DNA from: Thiohalocapsa sp.
GTDB taxonomy: Bacteria > Pseudomonadota > Gammaproteobacteria > Chromatiales > Chromatiaceae
Reading direction: 5' to 3'
DNA: 64,000 nt
Assembly (NCBI GenBank): GCA_021736785.1
Contig: JAIPFF010000009.1
Location: 62,001-126,000, forward strand
Both the position numbers and the translations under genes were made by a program. Below are positions 27,665-37,190 of this stretch, piece after piece. Positions within the stretch are counted from its first letter, which is position 1, and each line of letters opens with the position of its first letter. Under the pieces are notes generated by a model. That model was given only the letters and a program-made list of their open reading frames with translations. It was not told the origin of the DNA and made no database searches.

Positions 27665-28618
27665 TCAGGCGCCGGCGGCCGCGCGCCCGGGCAGGTCTTG
27701 CACTCCGTGGTTGCACAACCAGGCCGCCCCGCGCACGCCGCTGGCATCGCCGAACCGGGGCGCGACGATACGGGTGGCGAAGCCGTCGGAGAACAGATAG
27801 CGCGGAATCAGCACCGGCAGGCTGCGATAGAGCCGCTGCAGGTTCGACAGTCCGCCGCCCAGCACGATGACGTCCGGATCGATGATATTGACCACCGAGG
27901 CCAGCGATCGGGCCAAGCGTTCTTCGTAGCGCCGCAGCGCCGCCTCGGCGGCGCTGTCGCCGTCGGCCGCGGCGGCGGCGATCGCCGATGCCTCCAGCCG
28001 GCGTCCGTCGCTGCGGGCGAGGTCCGCCGACAGCCCCGGCCCGGAGACGAAGGTCTCGATACAGCCGTGCTTGCCGCAATAGCAGGCCGGTCCCGGCAAC
28101 TCGTCGGGGCCGGGCCAAGGCAACGGGTTGTGGCCCCACTCGCCGGCGATCGCGTTGGGACCCTGCAACAGCCGCCCGCCGACGACAACGCCGCCGCCGG
28201 TGCCGGTGCCGATGATGACGCCGAAGACCGTCGCGGCACCGGCCGCGGCACCGTCCACGGCCTCGGACAACGCGAAGCAATCGGCGTCGTTGGCGATGTG
28301 CACCGGGCGCTTCAACACCCGCCGCAGATCCTCGCCCAGGGCGCGGTCGTTGAGCCAGACGGAGTTCGCGTTGCGCAGCCGGCCGCTGAACGGCGACAGC
28401 GCGCCCGGCGTGCCGACGCCGACGCAGGGCACCGGGCCGGCGCTCTGCTCTAGCTCGGCGACCAGCGCGGCGATGGCAGCCAGCGTGGCGTCGTAATCGC
28501 CCCGCGGCGTCGGCCGACGCAGGCGCTGCAGGAGCCGGCCGTCCGGATGCAGCGCGGCCGCCTCGATCTTGGTACCGCCGAGGTCGACACCGATGCGTGC
28601 CGTGCGAGTGATCGTCAC
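27665..28618 (-). CDS. ROK-family sugar kinase (NagK/fructokinase type)
   Basis: 317-residue ROK kinase. It has the N-terminal ATP loop IGVDLGGTKIEAA, the catalytic Asp in IANDADCFALSE, IIGTGTGGGVVVGG, and the ROK zinc signature GHNPLPWPG then CYCGKHGCIETFVSG. Substrate is probably N-acetylglucosamine or fructose; sequence alone does not decide. The start is GTG 28618, which gives the family N terminus; no strong ribosome site. It lies 37 bases downstream of the dynamin-like gene on the same strand, so the two are probably co-transcribed, although no sugar transporter is nearby. Confidence 0.88.
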   Translation of the reverse strand: MTITRTARIGVDLGGTKIEAAALHPDGRLLQRLRRPTPRGDYDATLAAIAALVAELEQSAGPVPCVGVGTPGALSPFSGRLRNANSVWLNDRALGEDLRRVLKRPVHIANDADCFALSEAVDGAAAGAATVFGVIIGTGTGGGVVVGGRLLQGPNAIAGEWGHNPLPWPGPDELPGPACYCGKHGCIETFVSGPGLSADLARSDGRRLEASAIAAAAADGDSAAEAALRRYEERLARSLASVVNIIDPDVIVLGGGLSNLQRLYRSLPVLIPRYLFSDGFATRIVAPRFGDASGVRGAAWLCNHGVQDLPGRAAAGA

Positions 28619-28655
28619 CGTCGTCGCCGCGGCCCGCCCGCGCTGCCGGCGCGGC

Positions 28656-30110
28656 TCAGTCGCGCAGTCCTTTGGGGTTCGTGAAGCGCTCGTTGAGGCT
28701 CTGTACGTAGGCCTCGCAATCGTGCAGCACTTTGGCGACGCGGCCCTCGGCCCAGGCGTTCCAGCCGGACGGCTTGCCGGCCAACACCGTCGACCAGCGC
28801 CGCGTATTGTGGTCGAAGGCGGCGAGGACATTGCCGGGCAGCTTCTCGGCCGCGGCCTGCTTGCGCAGCCATGGACGCACGGTGATCGCGGCCAGCTTGC
28901 GCACACCGAAGTGGGCCGCGATCAGAAATAGGATGACGATCAGTTCGGCACCCTGGAGGCCGTACTCGATACCGTGGTTCTCGATCCATTCCAGCCAGCC
29001 GGGTCGGTAAGTGAGACCTTCCCAGTGACCGGCGGTGATGCTCCAGAACAGAAACGTCAGCGCCAGGGACAGGATGATCACGGTGTCGGCGATCAGCGTG
29101 CGCGCGCGCCAGCGGCGAACGGCCGTGGTCAGTAGCGGTACCGTCTCGTCGTTGAAGGCCGTGGCGGTCTTTTTCAGCGCCGCAACGATGCGGTAGGCGC
29201 GCTCCACCTCGACGCGGTCGACGCGCTCGTAGATCTCGTTCAGATCGCTGTCGCGCTTGTTTTCGAAACGCTCCCGGCGGGCGTCGTTTTCGATGCGCGG
29301 GGCGCCGCGGCTGAACACGGTGTAGAAACGCCCGGTGGTCATGCCCACCTCGCCGAGCGCCCGCAGCCAGGCCGCGACGACGTCTTCGGGATTATCCTCG
29401 CTGGCGGCGGTGTCGAGTTGGTTGAGGATGAACAGGAACTTGCTCGAATCCGAGCGGTTCATCGTCTCGACCACCAAATGCTGCAGGGTATCGCGCATCG
29501 CGCCCGGCTCCGGGTGGCGGGCGTCGAACAGCACCAGCACCAGGTCCGAGAGGTCGATCATGTGGTCCGTGATGCTCAGGATCGCCGTGCGCTGGGCGTC
29601 GGCGTCGAAGCCCGGGGAGTCGATGATGATCTTGCCCCGCAGGCGCTCGCTGCGGCAGGTCTTCAGTTGCAGGTAGGCGTCGATGCGCTTGCCTTCGCCT
29701 CCGGCGACGCGCTCGATCTCGTTGGACATCTGATAGAACGGGAAGCGCGGATCGGAGTCCAGCGACACGCCCGGCAGCGCGTGACTCTTCGGCTCGGGAC
29801 TGTAGACGATGACGGTAAAGCGGTCGTCCACGGCTTGGTTGCCGGTGCGCTGAATGGCTTGTCCGAGAAAATCGTTGATGAAGGTCGATTTGCCGGCGGA
29901 GAACGTGCCCAGCACCGAAATCAATGGCCACCAGGGAATCTGACTGGCGAAAGACTGGTTCTCGGGCAGCAGGCACATGTCGTAGGCCACGCGATCCAAC
30001 GTGCGGAAGCTTTGCACGGTGTTGAGCAGTATGGGGTTTTCCTGCTCAAGATGGGCCTCGAGATCGCTGAGGCGCTGCTGGACTGTTTCCGGTCCTGCCG
30101 CTGAAGACAT
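28656..30110 (-). CDS. Dynamin-like GTPase with two transmembrane helices
   Basis: 484 residues. GTPase motifs are G1 GTFSAGKST (68-76), G3 DSPGF and G4 NQLD, typical of bacterial dynamin/EHD-like proteins. A charged helical stretch follows, then two transmembrane helices (about 342-362 and 390-410), so it is an inner-membrane protein like BDLP/CrfC relatives involved in membrane maintenance or chromosome partitioning. ATG 30110 has a perfect AGGAGG seven bases before it and is chosen over the ATG at 30140. A downstream ROK kinase overlaps no coding but probably shares the transcript. Confidence 0.88.
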   Translation of the reverse strand: MSSAAGPETVQQRLSDLEAHLEQENPILLNTVQSFRTLDRVAYDMCLLPENQSFASQIPWWPLISVLGTFSAGKSTFINDFLGQAIQRTGNQAVDDRFTVIVYSPEPKSHALPGVSLDSDPRFPFYQMSNEIERVAGGEGKRIDAYLQLKTCRSERLRGKIIIDSPGFDADAQRTAILSITDHMIDLSDLVLVLFDARHPEPGAMRDTLQHLVVETMNRSDSSKFLFILNQLDTAASEDNPEDVVAAWLRALGEVGMTTGRFYTVFSRGAPRIENDARRERFENKRDSDLNEIYERVDRVEVERAYRIVAALKKTATAFNDETVPLLTTAVRRWRARTLIADTVIILSLALTFLFWSITAGHWEGLTYRPGWLEWIENHGIEYGLQGAELIVILFLIAAHFGVRKLAAITVRPWLRKQAAAEKLPGNVLAAFDHNTRRWSTVLAGKPSGWNAWAEGRVAKVLHDCEAYVQSLNERFTNPKGLRD

Positions 30111-30664
30111 CGGGCATCCTCCTGTCGTTGACGGTGACATCGTCGCGATGCCGGTGAGTCGGCGCGCGTCGGCGAGCGGCCAGGGCCAGGTCCCGACGCC
30201 TGAACGGCGACGGATACTATACGCTTCCCGCGCGAGGCGGTAGTCTAGGCGCGCGCTTCAAAGGTGGCGAAGACCAACGCTGGCCTACCGACAGGGTTGG
30301 AAATAAGTCACTGAAGTCCAAGGTCCGCCGGCCCGCGCGCCGGTCTGTTTCCCGGTCCGGGGCGGCGGACTAACAAGCTGATTTGGATGGCGTAAAAGCC
30401 GCTTCAGGTTGATTATGAAGCTGAATTCCGGGATACTTGTCGGTCTGGCTGATCGTCTTGTAACCGGTGTCGGGACGACGCGGGCCGGCTTCCCGGGAAT
30501 AACAATACATGCGCACGGAAGGCACGCGCGAACAGGGGGCATGCAGGGTAGATTTCGTCCCGCTCGCCGGCGCCGATGCTGCCCGGTCGCGCCGCACTGC
30601 GCCTCCCGGGTATCGCCACACACATCGCAACACGCCACCTTGCTGCTTTCAGGTACCCGCATCC
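30111..30664. other. Divergent region between dynamin and RND operon
   Basis: 554 bases. It holds the promoter for the efflux genes (listed separately) and presumably that of the dynamin gene. Open frames in 30285-30675 translate to low-complexity shadows and are not supported. Confidence 0.5.
30409..30437 (+). promoter_or_regulatory. Sigma-70 promoter candidate for the RND efflux operon
   Basis: TTGATT (30409-30414) and GATACT (30432-30437) at the ideal 17-base spacing in a locally AT-rich stretch. It would give a leader of about 220 bases before the adaptor start. Confidence 0.55.
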
Positions 30665-31849
30665 ATGGGAAATAAAGTCCGAAGCGCGCTCCTCGCCGCG
30701 ACCTGTCTTTCTGCTTCCGCCATGCTGCCATCGCCTTTGCTCGCGGCTGTCGACGACGTCTATATCGTCAAGCAGGCAGAAGGCCTGCCGACCGTCTCCC
30801 TGGGCGGAACCGTCATCCCCTATAAAGAGGTCACGCTTGCCGCGCAGCTTCCGGGTCGAGTGAAGTTCCTCGCCGGTATCGAAGGCGACGCGTTCGAAGA
30901 GGGCGACGTGCTGGTGTCGATCGACGACAGCGAGCTGCTGGCGAAGCGCCAGGCGCTGATCGCCCAGATCGCCACGGCCGATGCGCAATTGCGCAATGCC
31001 GGTGTGCAGTACAGTCGCGAGCTGTACTCGCCGCGGGCACGCTCGAGCCCCGGCGGCATGGGCTTGCCCAACATGTTCGACCAATTCTTCACGCGGCCGA
31101 TGGAGGATTTCGTCGGCGATCGAGACCAAGACGCCGAGATGTCCGCGGATCTGTTCGCCTCCGGCACGCAGATCCAACAAGCGCGCAATACGATCATGCA
31201 GCTGCAGGCCGAGCTCCGGGGCCTCGACTCCAAACTGCGCGACGCCCGCGCGATCGCGCCGTTCGATGGCGTCATCGTGAAGAAGTTCATCGAGGTCGGC
31301 GATACGGTCCAGCCCGGCCAGCCCCTGTTGAACTATGCCGACGTCGAGTACCTGCAGGTGGAGGTCGACATTCCGGCGCGCCTGCGCCCCGGCCTGCAGG
31401 AAGGCATGATGCTGCGCGCCGAGCTCGACGTGCCCAGCCAAATGGGCGCGAGCGCTCCCGGCGATGCCGACGGCGTGCCGGTGCGCGTGGCACAGATCTT
31501 CCCGATGGCCGATCCGCAGCGCCACACGGTCAAGGTCAAGTTCGATCTGCCCCAAGGGGTGTCCGAGCCGGGGATGTACGCGAAGGTGATGGTGCCGGAC
31601 TACAACGCGCCCGCCCGCGTCAATCCGGTCATTCCGCGCTCGGCGATCCGCTTCAACGGCAGCCTGCCGGGCGTCTACGTGCTCGACGACAACGGCAACC
31701 CGCAGCTTCGCCTGATCCGCGTCGGCGAGCCGACGCCGCGCGGCGGCGTGACCGTGCTCAGCGGGCTGCGCGCCGGCGAGCGCATTCTGGCCAATCCCGG
31801 CCCCGGGATCGCCACGGGCTGGTCAAGAGAGGGCAATCCCGACCGTTGA
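30665..31849 (+). CDS. RND efflux periplasmic adaptor (HlyD/MFP family)
   Basis: 394 residues. N-terminal signal peptide (about 1-27, ending near LLAAVDD) and the membrane-fusion-protein architecture: barrel-sandwich half-motif VTLAAQLPGRVKFLAGIEGDAFEEGD, a helical hairpin (about 95-185) and the second half-motif APFDGVIVKKFIEVGDTVQPGQPL, followed by beta-barrel and membrane-proximal segments. The helical hairpin contains an unusual Met/Phe-rich insert MGLPNMFDQFFTRPMEDF. ATG 30665 starts the signal peptide. It precedes the RND pump by 116 bases; no outer-membrane TolC-like gene is adjacent. Confidence 0.93.
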   Translation: MGNKVRSALLAATCLSASAMLPSPLLAAVDDVYIVKQAEGLPTVSLGGTVIPYKEVTLAAQLPGRVKFLAGIEGDAFEEGDVLVSIDDSELLAKRQALIAQIATADAQLRNAGVQYSRELYSPRARSSPGGMGLPNMFDQFFTRPMEDFVGDRDQDAEMSADLFASGTQIQQARNTIMQLQAELRGLDSKLRDARAIAPFDGVIVKKFIEVGDTVQPGQPLLNYADVEYLQVEVDIPARLRPGLQEGMMLRAELDVPSQMGASAPGDADGVPVRVAQIFPMADPQRHTVKVKFDLPQGVSEPGMYAKVMVPDYNAPARVNPVIPRSAIRFNGSLPGVYVLDDNGNPQLRLIRVGEPTPRGGVTVLSGLRAGERILANPGPGIATGWSREGNPDR

Positions 31850-31965
31850 ACCGGCCCCGCGGCCGGACCGGAAATCCTCTCGCGGGGATGCCGCCCGCGG
31901 CATCTCCCGCCGCGCATCGAATAAACTACGCCCGGCACGGGCGAGCAGCCGGACAAGCCTAACCC

Positions 31966-34900
31966 ATGAGCCAGGACGACAGTCTCCGTCATTCCACCAA
32001 CGACGCGCCGAAGTACGACGAAGAAAACCTCGGTCTCGCCGGACGCACCGCGCGCTTTTTCATCCGCTCGCCCCTGTCGCCGCTGTTCTATGTGGCGATG
32101 CTGATGATGGGTCTGCTCGGACTCATCGCCACGCCGCGGCAGGAAGACCCGCAGATCTCCGTGCCCATGATCGACATCATGGTGCAGTACCCGGGCGCGT
32201 CGGCGGATCAAGTGGCCGCGCTCGCCATGCAGCCGCTCGAGCGCATGATCAGCGAGATCCCGGGGGTCAAGCACGTCTACTCGGCGTCCGAGCGCGGTCA
32301 GGGCATCGTCACCGTGCAGTTCGAGGTCGGCGAGGAGATGGGCCCGTCGGTCGTCAAGGTGAACGACAAGCTCGCGTCCAACATGGACAAAATTCCGCCC
32401 GGTGTCATGCCGCCGCTGGTCAAGAGCAAAGGCATCGACGACGTGCCCATCGTCACGCTGACGCTGTGGTCGAAGGATCTCGACGGCAACGGTAAGCCCG
32501 ATGTGGATGACGGCCAGTTGCGCCTGCTCGCTCAAGACGTGCTGCAGGTGTTGAAAGAGGTCAAGGACACCGGCAACGCGTTCATCGTCGGCGGACGCCG
32601 CGAGCAGATCACCGTCGATGCCTACCCCGAGCGCCTGTCCGGCTACCGAATCAGCCTGGGAGACGTCGCCAATACCATCAAGACCGCCAATGCGGAGACC
32701 ACCGCAGGCGGCGTCGAGTCCAGCGGCTCGCACTTCTCCGTCACCACCGGCTCGTTCCTGGAGAGCGCCGAGGAGATCGGGCGCCTGGTCGTCGGCACCT
32801 TCAACGAGGTGCCGGTTTACGTCCGCGACGTCGCGCAGGTGCGCCAAGTCCCGGAGGACGCCTCGCAACTGGTCGCGTTCTACACCGGCCCCGCCAGCGA
32901 TACGGATCAAGAGGCGCACGGCGTGCCGGCGGTCACGGTCGCCATCGCGAAGAAGGAACTGACCAACGGCGTGACGGTGGCGAGCGCCATCATGGAGAAG
33001 GTCGAGCAACTCAAGGGCGACCGCATCCCGAACAATGTCGCCGTCAGCGTGACCCGCAACTACGGCGAGACCGCCGACGAGAAGGTCTCGGAGCTGATCT
33101 TCAAGCTATTCATCGCGACCTTCTTCGTCTTCCTGCTGGTGCTGATCGCCTTCCGCGCGTTGAAGCCGGCCATCGTCGTCATGCTGGTCATTCCGGTCGT
33201 GCTGCTGATGACCATCTTCATGGCGTGGGTGACCAACTACACCATCGATCGCGTCAGTCTGTTCGCGCTGATTTTCTCCATCGGCATCCTGGTCGACGAT
33301 GCCATCGTGGTGGTCGAAAACATTTATCGACGCTGGCTTCAAGAGGGCAGGACCGACGAATTTACCGCGGTGGATGCGGTGCGCGAGGTCGGCAACCCGA
33401 CCATTCTGGCCACCTTCACCGTTATCGCCGCGCTGCTGCCGATGGGCTTCGTCAGCGGCATGATGGGCCCGTATATGGAGCCGATACCGGCGCTGGGCTC
33501 GGTGGCCATGCTGATCTCCCTGTTCGCGGCCTTCGTCTTTACGCCCTATCTGGCGATCTCCAAGTGGCTGCGTCCATCCATGCGCTACCTGGAAGTGGCG
33601 GAGAAGCGCGAGCACAAGGAAGCCGAGAAGCTCGAGCGCGTGTACGTCGGCATCCTGACGCCGCTGATCGAGAGCAAGGGCAAGCGCACGGTCTTCAAGC
33701 TGATCCTCTGGGGCTCGTTCCTGTTTACCCTCTCGTTCTTCTATTTCAAGTGGGTGCCGGTGAAGATGCTCCCGCTCGACAACAAGCCGGAGTTCTCGGT
33801 CGTACTCGACATGCCGGAAGGCACCGCGCTGCCGGTGACCGCGAACCTGGCGCACAAGATGGCCGAGCAGGTGCGCACGATGCCGGAAGTCACGGCGATG
33901 CAGCTCTATGCCGGCACCGCGCGCCCCTTCGACTTCAATGGCATGGTGCGCCACTACTATCTCCGCAAGGCGCCGTGGCAGGGTGAGCTGCAGGTGCAGC
34001 TGACCAACAAGCACGACCGCGAGCGAACCAGCCACGAGATCGCCGTTCAGGCCCGCGAGATGCTGGAGCCGATGGCGGACGAGGTGGGCGCCAAGATTGC
34101 AGTGGTTGAAATGCCGCCGGGACCGCCGGTGCTGCAGTCGGTAGTGGCGGAGATTCACGGTCCTTCTGCGGAGATCCGCCGCGACTTCGCTCGTGAGATG
34201 ACCGACATCTTTGCGCAAGCGGACAGCACGCGCGATGTCGACAACTATATCCGCGAGAACTTCGATTACTGGCGGTTCGACGTCGACACCGAGAAGGCAG
34301 TGCGCCGCGGTATTTCCGTCGACATCATCAATCAGAACCTGGGCATGGCGCTCGGCGGAGCCACGCTCGGCGACGTCAAGATGCGTGCCGGTCACGAGCC
34401 GATCGAGATCGTGATTCAGGTGCCGCTGGCGGAACGCTCGCAGATCGACCGCCTGGGTGATCTGCCGATCCGCTCGAACACCGGTGTCACGCTGCCGCTG
34501 CGCGAGCTCGGGCGCTTCGAGCGCGTGCCCGAGGACGATATCGTCTATCGCAAGGACTTGCGCGGGATCGAGTATGTGGTCGCCGATGTCGGCGGTACAC
34601 TGGCGGCACCGGTCTACGCCATGCTGCAAGTGGAAAAGCGCATCGAGGAGATGGGCTATGTGGCGCCGGACGGCGTCAAGCCCGAGTCCTACTGGCTCGG
34701 CCCGCCGCCGAGCGACCGGGTTTCGTCCTACGAATGGGCCGGCGAGTGGACGGTCACCTACGAGACCTTCCGCGACATGGGGGCCGCCTTCGGCGTCGCC
34801 TTGGTGCTGATCTACATCCTCGTCGTGTGGGAGTTCGGCAACTTCCGCATCCCGCTGGTGATCATGGCGCCGATTCCGCTGACCCTGCTCGGCATCATCC

Positions 34901-35973
34901 CGGCACACTGGCTGACCTTCCAACTAGGGCTGGGCGGGGAGTTCACCGCCACGTCGATGATCGGCTGGATCGCGCTGGCGGGCATCATCGTGCGTAACTC
35001 CATCCTGCTGGTGGACTTCTCGATCCACGAGGTGCAGAAGGGCGTGCCGGTGGCGGAAGCGGTCATCCGCTCCTGCAAAACACGCACGCGCCCGATCGTC
35101 ATCACGGCGCTGGCGCTGGTGGCGGGCTCCAGCGTCATATTCACCGATCCGATCTTCCAGGGCATGGCCATCTCGTTGTCCTCGGGCGTGCTGGTATCGA
35201 CGCTGCTGACGCTGATCGTGATTCCGCTCGGCTGCGTCGCCGCAAGCCGCGACCTTTGCGAGGTCGCCGTGGCCAGCGCACCGCCGGGCACCGTCGTACC
35301 TTGCGCGGAAGGACTCGCCGACGAGGAGGCGATCGCGGCACGTGCGCCGAGTGGTCGAACCGGCAAGGCGACGTCGCCGGTGCTGGCCAAGATCGGCAAC
35401 ATCTTGATGTTGGTGCTCTACGCCGTGCGCGGCATCTTTTTGCTGCTGTTCGACTGGATCAAAGGCCGCTTGAAGCGCAAGTCACCGCCGCAGCGCCCCG
35501 GTGGTGGTGGCGCCGGTGCCGTCAGCGGCGGTGCGGGCAGTGGCGGTCCGGGAGGGGCTCCGGCAGGGGCAGGTCAGGGTGAACTGCCCAACGCGCTGCG
35601 CAGTGCCGAGCAGTCGGGTGCGAGCCGATCGGCAACTTCGCCGGCCGCCGCGCCGGCGGATACGGTGCCGGCAGCTGACACGGTGCCGGCAGCTGACACG
35701 GTGCCGGCGGATAGCCCGGCGCCGGCTCCGGCGCCGAGCGCTCGGCAGCCTGCCGAGCCGGTCGGCGAAGAGTCGGCCGCAACACAGCCTCCCCCCGCGG
35801 CGAAAGCACCGGCAACACCCAAGAAAAAGGTCGCGAAAAAGAAGGCCGCGGCCAAGAAGACGACTAAGAAGGCATCGCCTCGGCCGTCGCAAGGAAGCAC
35901 CTCTGCGGCCAAGGTGCAGAAGAAGGCAACGCGTCGCGGGATTCGGCTCAAAACCGACGAGGACGATGGTTAA
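31966..35973 (+). CDS. RND (HAE1-like) efflux permease with long C-terminal tail
   Basis: 1335 residues, about 250 more than AcrB-type pumps. Residues 1-1090 are a normal RND transporter: TM1 at about 36-56, two large periplasmic loops, the TM4 proton-relay motif SIGILVDDAIVVVENIYRR, and a second TM block after residue 930 with GWIALAGIIVRNSILLVDF. From about 1090 the chain continues with an unusual tail: a linker, a hydrophobic segment (about 1144-1164, ILMLVLYAVRGIFLLLFDW), a Gly/Ala-rich stretch, three exact ADTVPA repeats encoded by 18-bp units (35656-35709), and a lysine/alanine-rich histone-H1-like end (from about 1285). No frameshift is needed. Substrate unknown. Confidence 0.92.
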   Translation: MSQDDSLRHSTNDAPKYDEENLGLAGRTARFFIRSPLSPLFYVAMLMMGLLGLIATPRQEDPQISVPMIDIMVQYPGASADQVAALAMQPLERMISEIPGVKHVYSASERGQGIVTVQFEVGEEMGPSVVKVNDKLASNMDKIPPGVMPPLVKSKGIDDVPIVTLTLWSKDLDGNGKPDVDDGQLRLLAQDVLQVLKEVKDTGNAFIVGGRREQITVDAYPERLSGYRISLGDVANTIKTANAETTAGGVESSGSHFSVTTGSFLESAEEIGRLVVGTFNEVPVYVRDVAQVRQVPEDASQLVAFYTGPASDTDQEAHGVPAVTVAIAKKELTNGVTVASAIMEKVEQLKGDRIPNNVAVSVTRNYGETADEKVSELIFKLFIATFFVFLLVLIAFRALKPAIVVMLVIPVVLLMTIFMAWVTNYTIDRVSLFALIFSIGILVDDAIVVVENIYRRWLQEGRTDEFTAVDAVREVGNPTILATFTVIAALLPMGFVSGMMGPYMEPIPALGSVAMLISLFAAFVFTPYLAISKWLRPSMRYLEVAEKREHKEAEKLERVYVGILTPLIESKGKRTVFKLILWGSFLFTLSFFYFKWVPVKMLPLDNKPEFSVVLDMPEGTALPVTANLAHKMAEQVRTMPEVTAMQLYAGTARPFDFNGMVRHYYLRKAPWQGELQVQLTNKHDRERTSHEIAVQAREMLEPMADEVGAKIAVVEMPPGPPVLQSVVAEIHGPSAEIRRDFAREMTDIFAQADSTRDVDNYIRENFDYWRFDVDTEKAVRRGISVDIINQNLGMALGGATLGDVKMRAGHEPIEIVIQVPLAERSQIDRLGDLPIRSNTGVTLPLRELGRFERVPEDDIVYRKDLRGIEYVVADVGGTLAAPVYAMLQVEKRIEEMGYVAPDGVKPESYWLGPPPSDRVSSYEWAGEWTVTYETFRDMGAAFGVALVLIYILVVWEFGNFRIPLVIMAPIPLTLLGIIPAHWLTFQLGLGGEFTATSMIGWIALAGIIVRNSILLVDFSIHEVQKGVPVAEAVIRSCKTRTRPIVITALALVAGSSVIFTDPIFQGMAISLSSGVLVSTLLTLIVIPLGCVAASRDLCEVAVASAPPGTVVPCAEGLADEEAIAARAPSGRTGKATSPVLAKIGNILMLVLYAVRGIFLLLFDWIKGRLKRKSPPQRPGGGGAGAVSGGAGSGGPGGAPAGAGQGELPNALRSAEQSGASRSATSPAAAPADTVPAADTVPAADTVPADSPAPAPAPSARQPAEPVGEESAATQPPPAAKAPATPKKKVAKKKAAAKKTTKKASPRPSQGSTSAAKVQKKATRRGIRLKTDEDDG
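35656..35709 (+). repeat. 18-bp tandem repeat x3 inside the RND gene
   Basis: Three near-perfect 18-bp units each coding ADTVPA, in frame in the C-terminal tail of the pump. Confidence 0.9.
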
Positions 35974-36069
35974 GCAGCCGAAAGCCCCGATGATCGACCG
36001 GCGCCCGACGGGCGGAAGCCCCGTTTGCGACTACACTTGTCGGGATAGCACGACCAGCATCGCACGGGT

Positions 36070-36987
36070 ATGAAATTCCGCCACCACAGCCTGACCGTCT
36101 GCCTCACCGCCGTCCTGCTCGGCACCACTCCCCTATACGGCTTTGACGGCGGATACGGCAGCCCGGACCCGAGCCGTTACGACCAAGGCTCGAGCGCGGC
36201 GCGCGCCTCGTCCGGCCATGGCGGCACGGGGGCCTATGGCAGCGCCGGGACCTATGGCGGAACAGCATCCGGCTACGACAGCGGCGGCTGGAGCCGAGGC
36301 AACGACTCGGCCCGCGACGGCTACGATACCTGGCGCCAGACCGGTGGCGAGCGCTGGTCCGAGCGCGACTTCCGCCCGACCGAGCAGGGCTACGGCGAGG
36401 ATCGTTATGCCGCCCCCCGAAGCTATGACGAGCGCGTGCCGGAGCAGCGGCGCCTCGACGATGGCGCGCGCGCCTACGACGGCTACGGCCAACCCTACGA
36501 CTACGACGCGGGCTACGGGAGTGCCTATGACGGTCGGGGCCGCGTTTCAACGCGGGATTACGGCTACGGCGAGCCGCTGTACGACGCCGATCCTTACCAA
36601 GACCGCTATTCGGGCAGCTATGGTCGTGGTTTCGGGACGGGCGACGCCGACGCGCCGGTCTGGCGGCAACCCGACGATGGAGCCGGACAGCGGCGCTGGA
36701 GCGGTCTGCCGGAACGGCCCCGCTATCGCTTCCGCGACGATCCGTCGCTGTCGTCGGGCACACGCGGCGAGGGTATGGGCGGCTACGACTTCCGTCCGCT
36801 GACCGAGCGAGAGCGCGAGCGCCAACGGCGCGGCCAGCCGGCATACCCCGCGCCGCGGTTTCCCGAGCGCGACGAGCGTTATTACGGCCGCGACAGTGGC
36901 TTATCCGAGCCGGGCGCCGCCTTCGGTTATCAGCCGGACTTCGGCCCGGGCAGTTTCTACGATCGGTACTATCGAAGCGGTCCCTGA
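36070..36987 (+). CDS. Secreted Gly/Tyr-rich disordered protein
   Basis: 305 residues. A signal peptide (about 1-24, LTVCLTAVLLGTTPLYG) is followed by a mature chain dominated by Gly, Tyr, Asp, Arg and Ser, with recurring GY, YD, RY and SGG steps and no folded-domain motif or cysteine after the signal. Such composition suggests an extended extracytoplasmic or surface protein, possibly prone to phase separation or cross-linking through tyrosines. No family recognised. It starts 96 bases after the RND pump on the same strand; whether it shares that transcript is unclear. Confidence 0.7.
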   Translation: MKFRHHSLTVCLTAVLLGTTPLYGFDGGYGSPDPSRYDQGSSAARASSGHGGTGAYGSAGTYGGTASGYDSGGWSRGNDSARDGYDTWRQTGGERWSERDFRPTEQGYGEDRYAAPRSYDERVPEQRRLDDGARAYDGYGQPYDYDAGYGSAYDGRGRVSTRDYGYGEPLYDADPYQDRYSGSYGRGFGTGDADAPVWRQPDDGAGQRRWSGLPERPRYRFRDDPSLSSGTRGEGMGGYDFRPLTERERERQRRGQPAYPAPRFPERDERYYGRDSGLSEPGAAFGYQPDFGPGSFYDRYYRSGP

Positions 36988-37190
36988 GTGCGGGTACGCC
37001 CGCCTGAATGCTTCGGCGCTGCCGCCCGTGCTGCCGACTCGCGTCGATTCCCCGCAAAAGGCTTTTATCTCCGCGACTTGCCCGCTTATTGCGCCGAGAG
37101 GCCGAACGCGGGCCTGTCTTCTTCGTATCCCGCTGGTATTCTTGCAGGCGTTTTTTACAACGAGAGCTCAGGATCGGGAGACGCGCCACA

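Noticed and set aside
30285-30731. Gene in the dynamin/RND spacer
   Set aside because: Frames here lack domains and overlap the best promoter; no ribosome site.
33106-34923. 605-codon minus-strand frame within the RND gene
   Set aside because: Shadow of the RND pump; no domain and no ribosome site.
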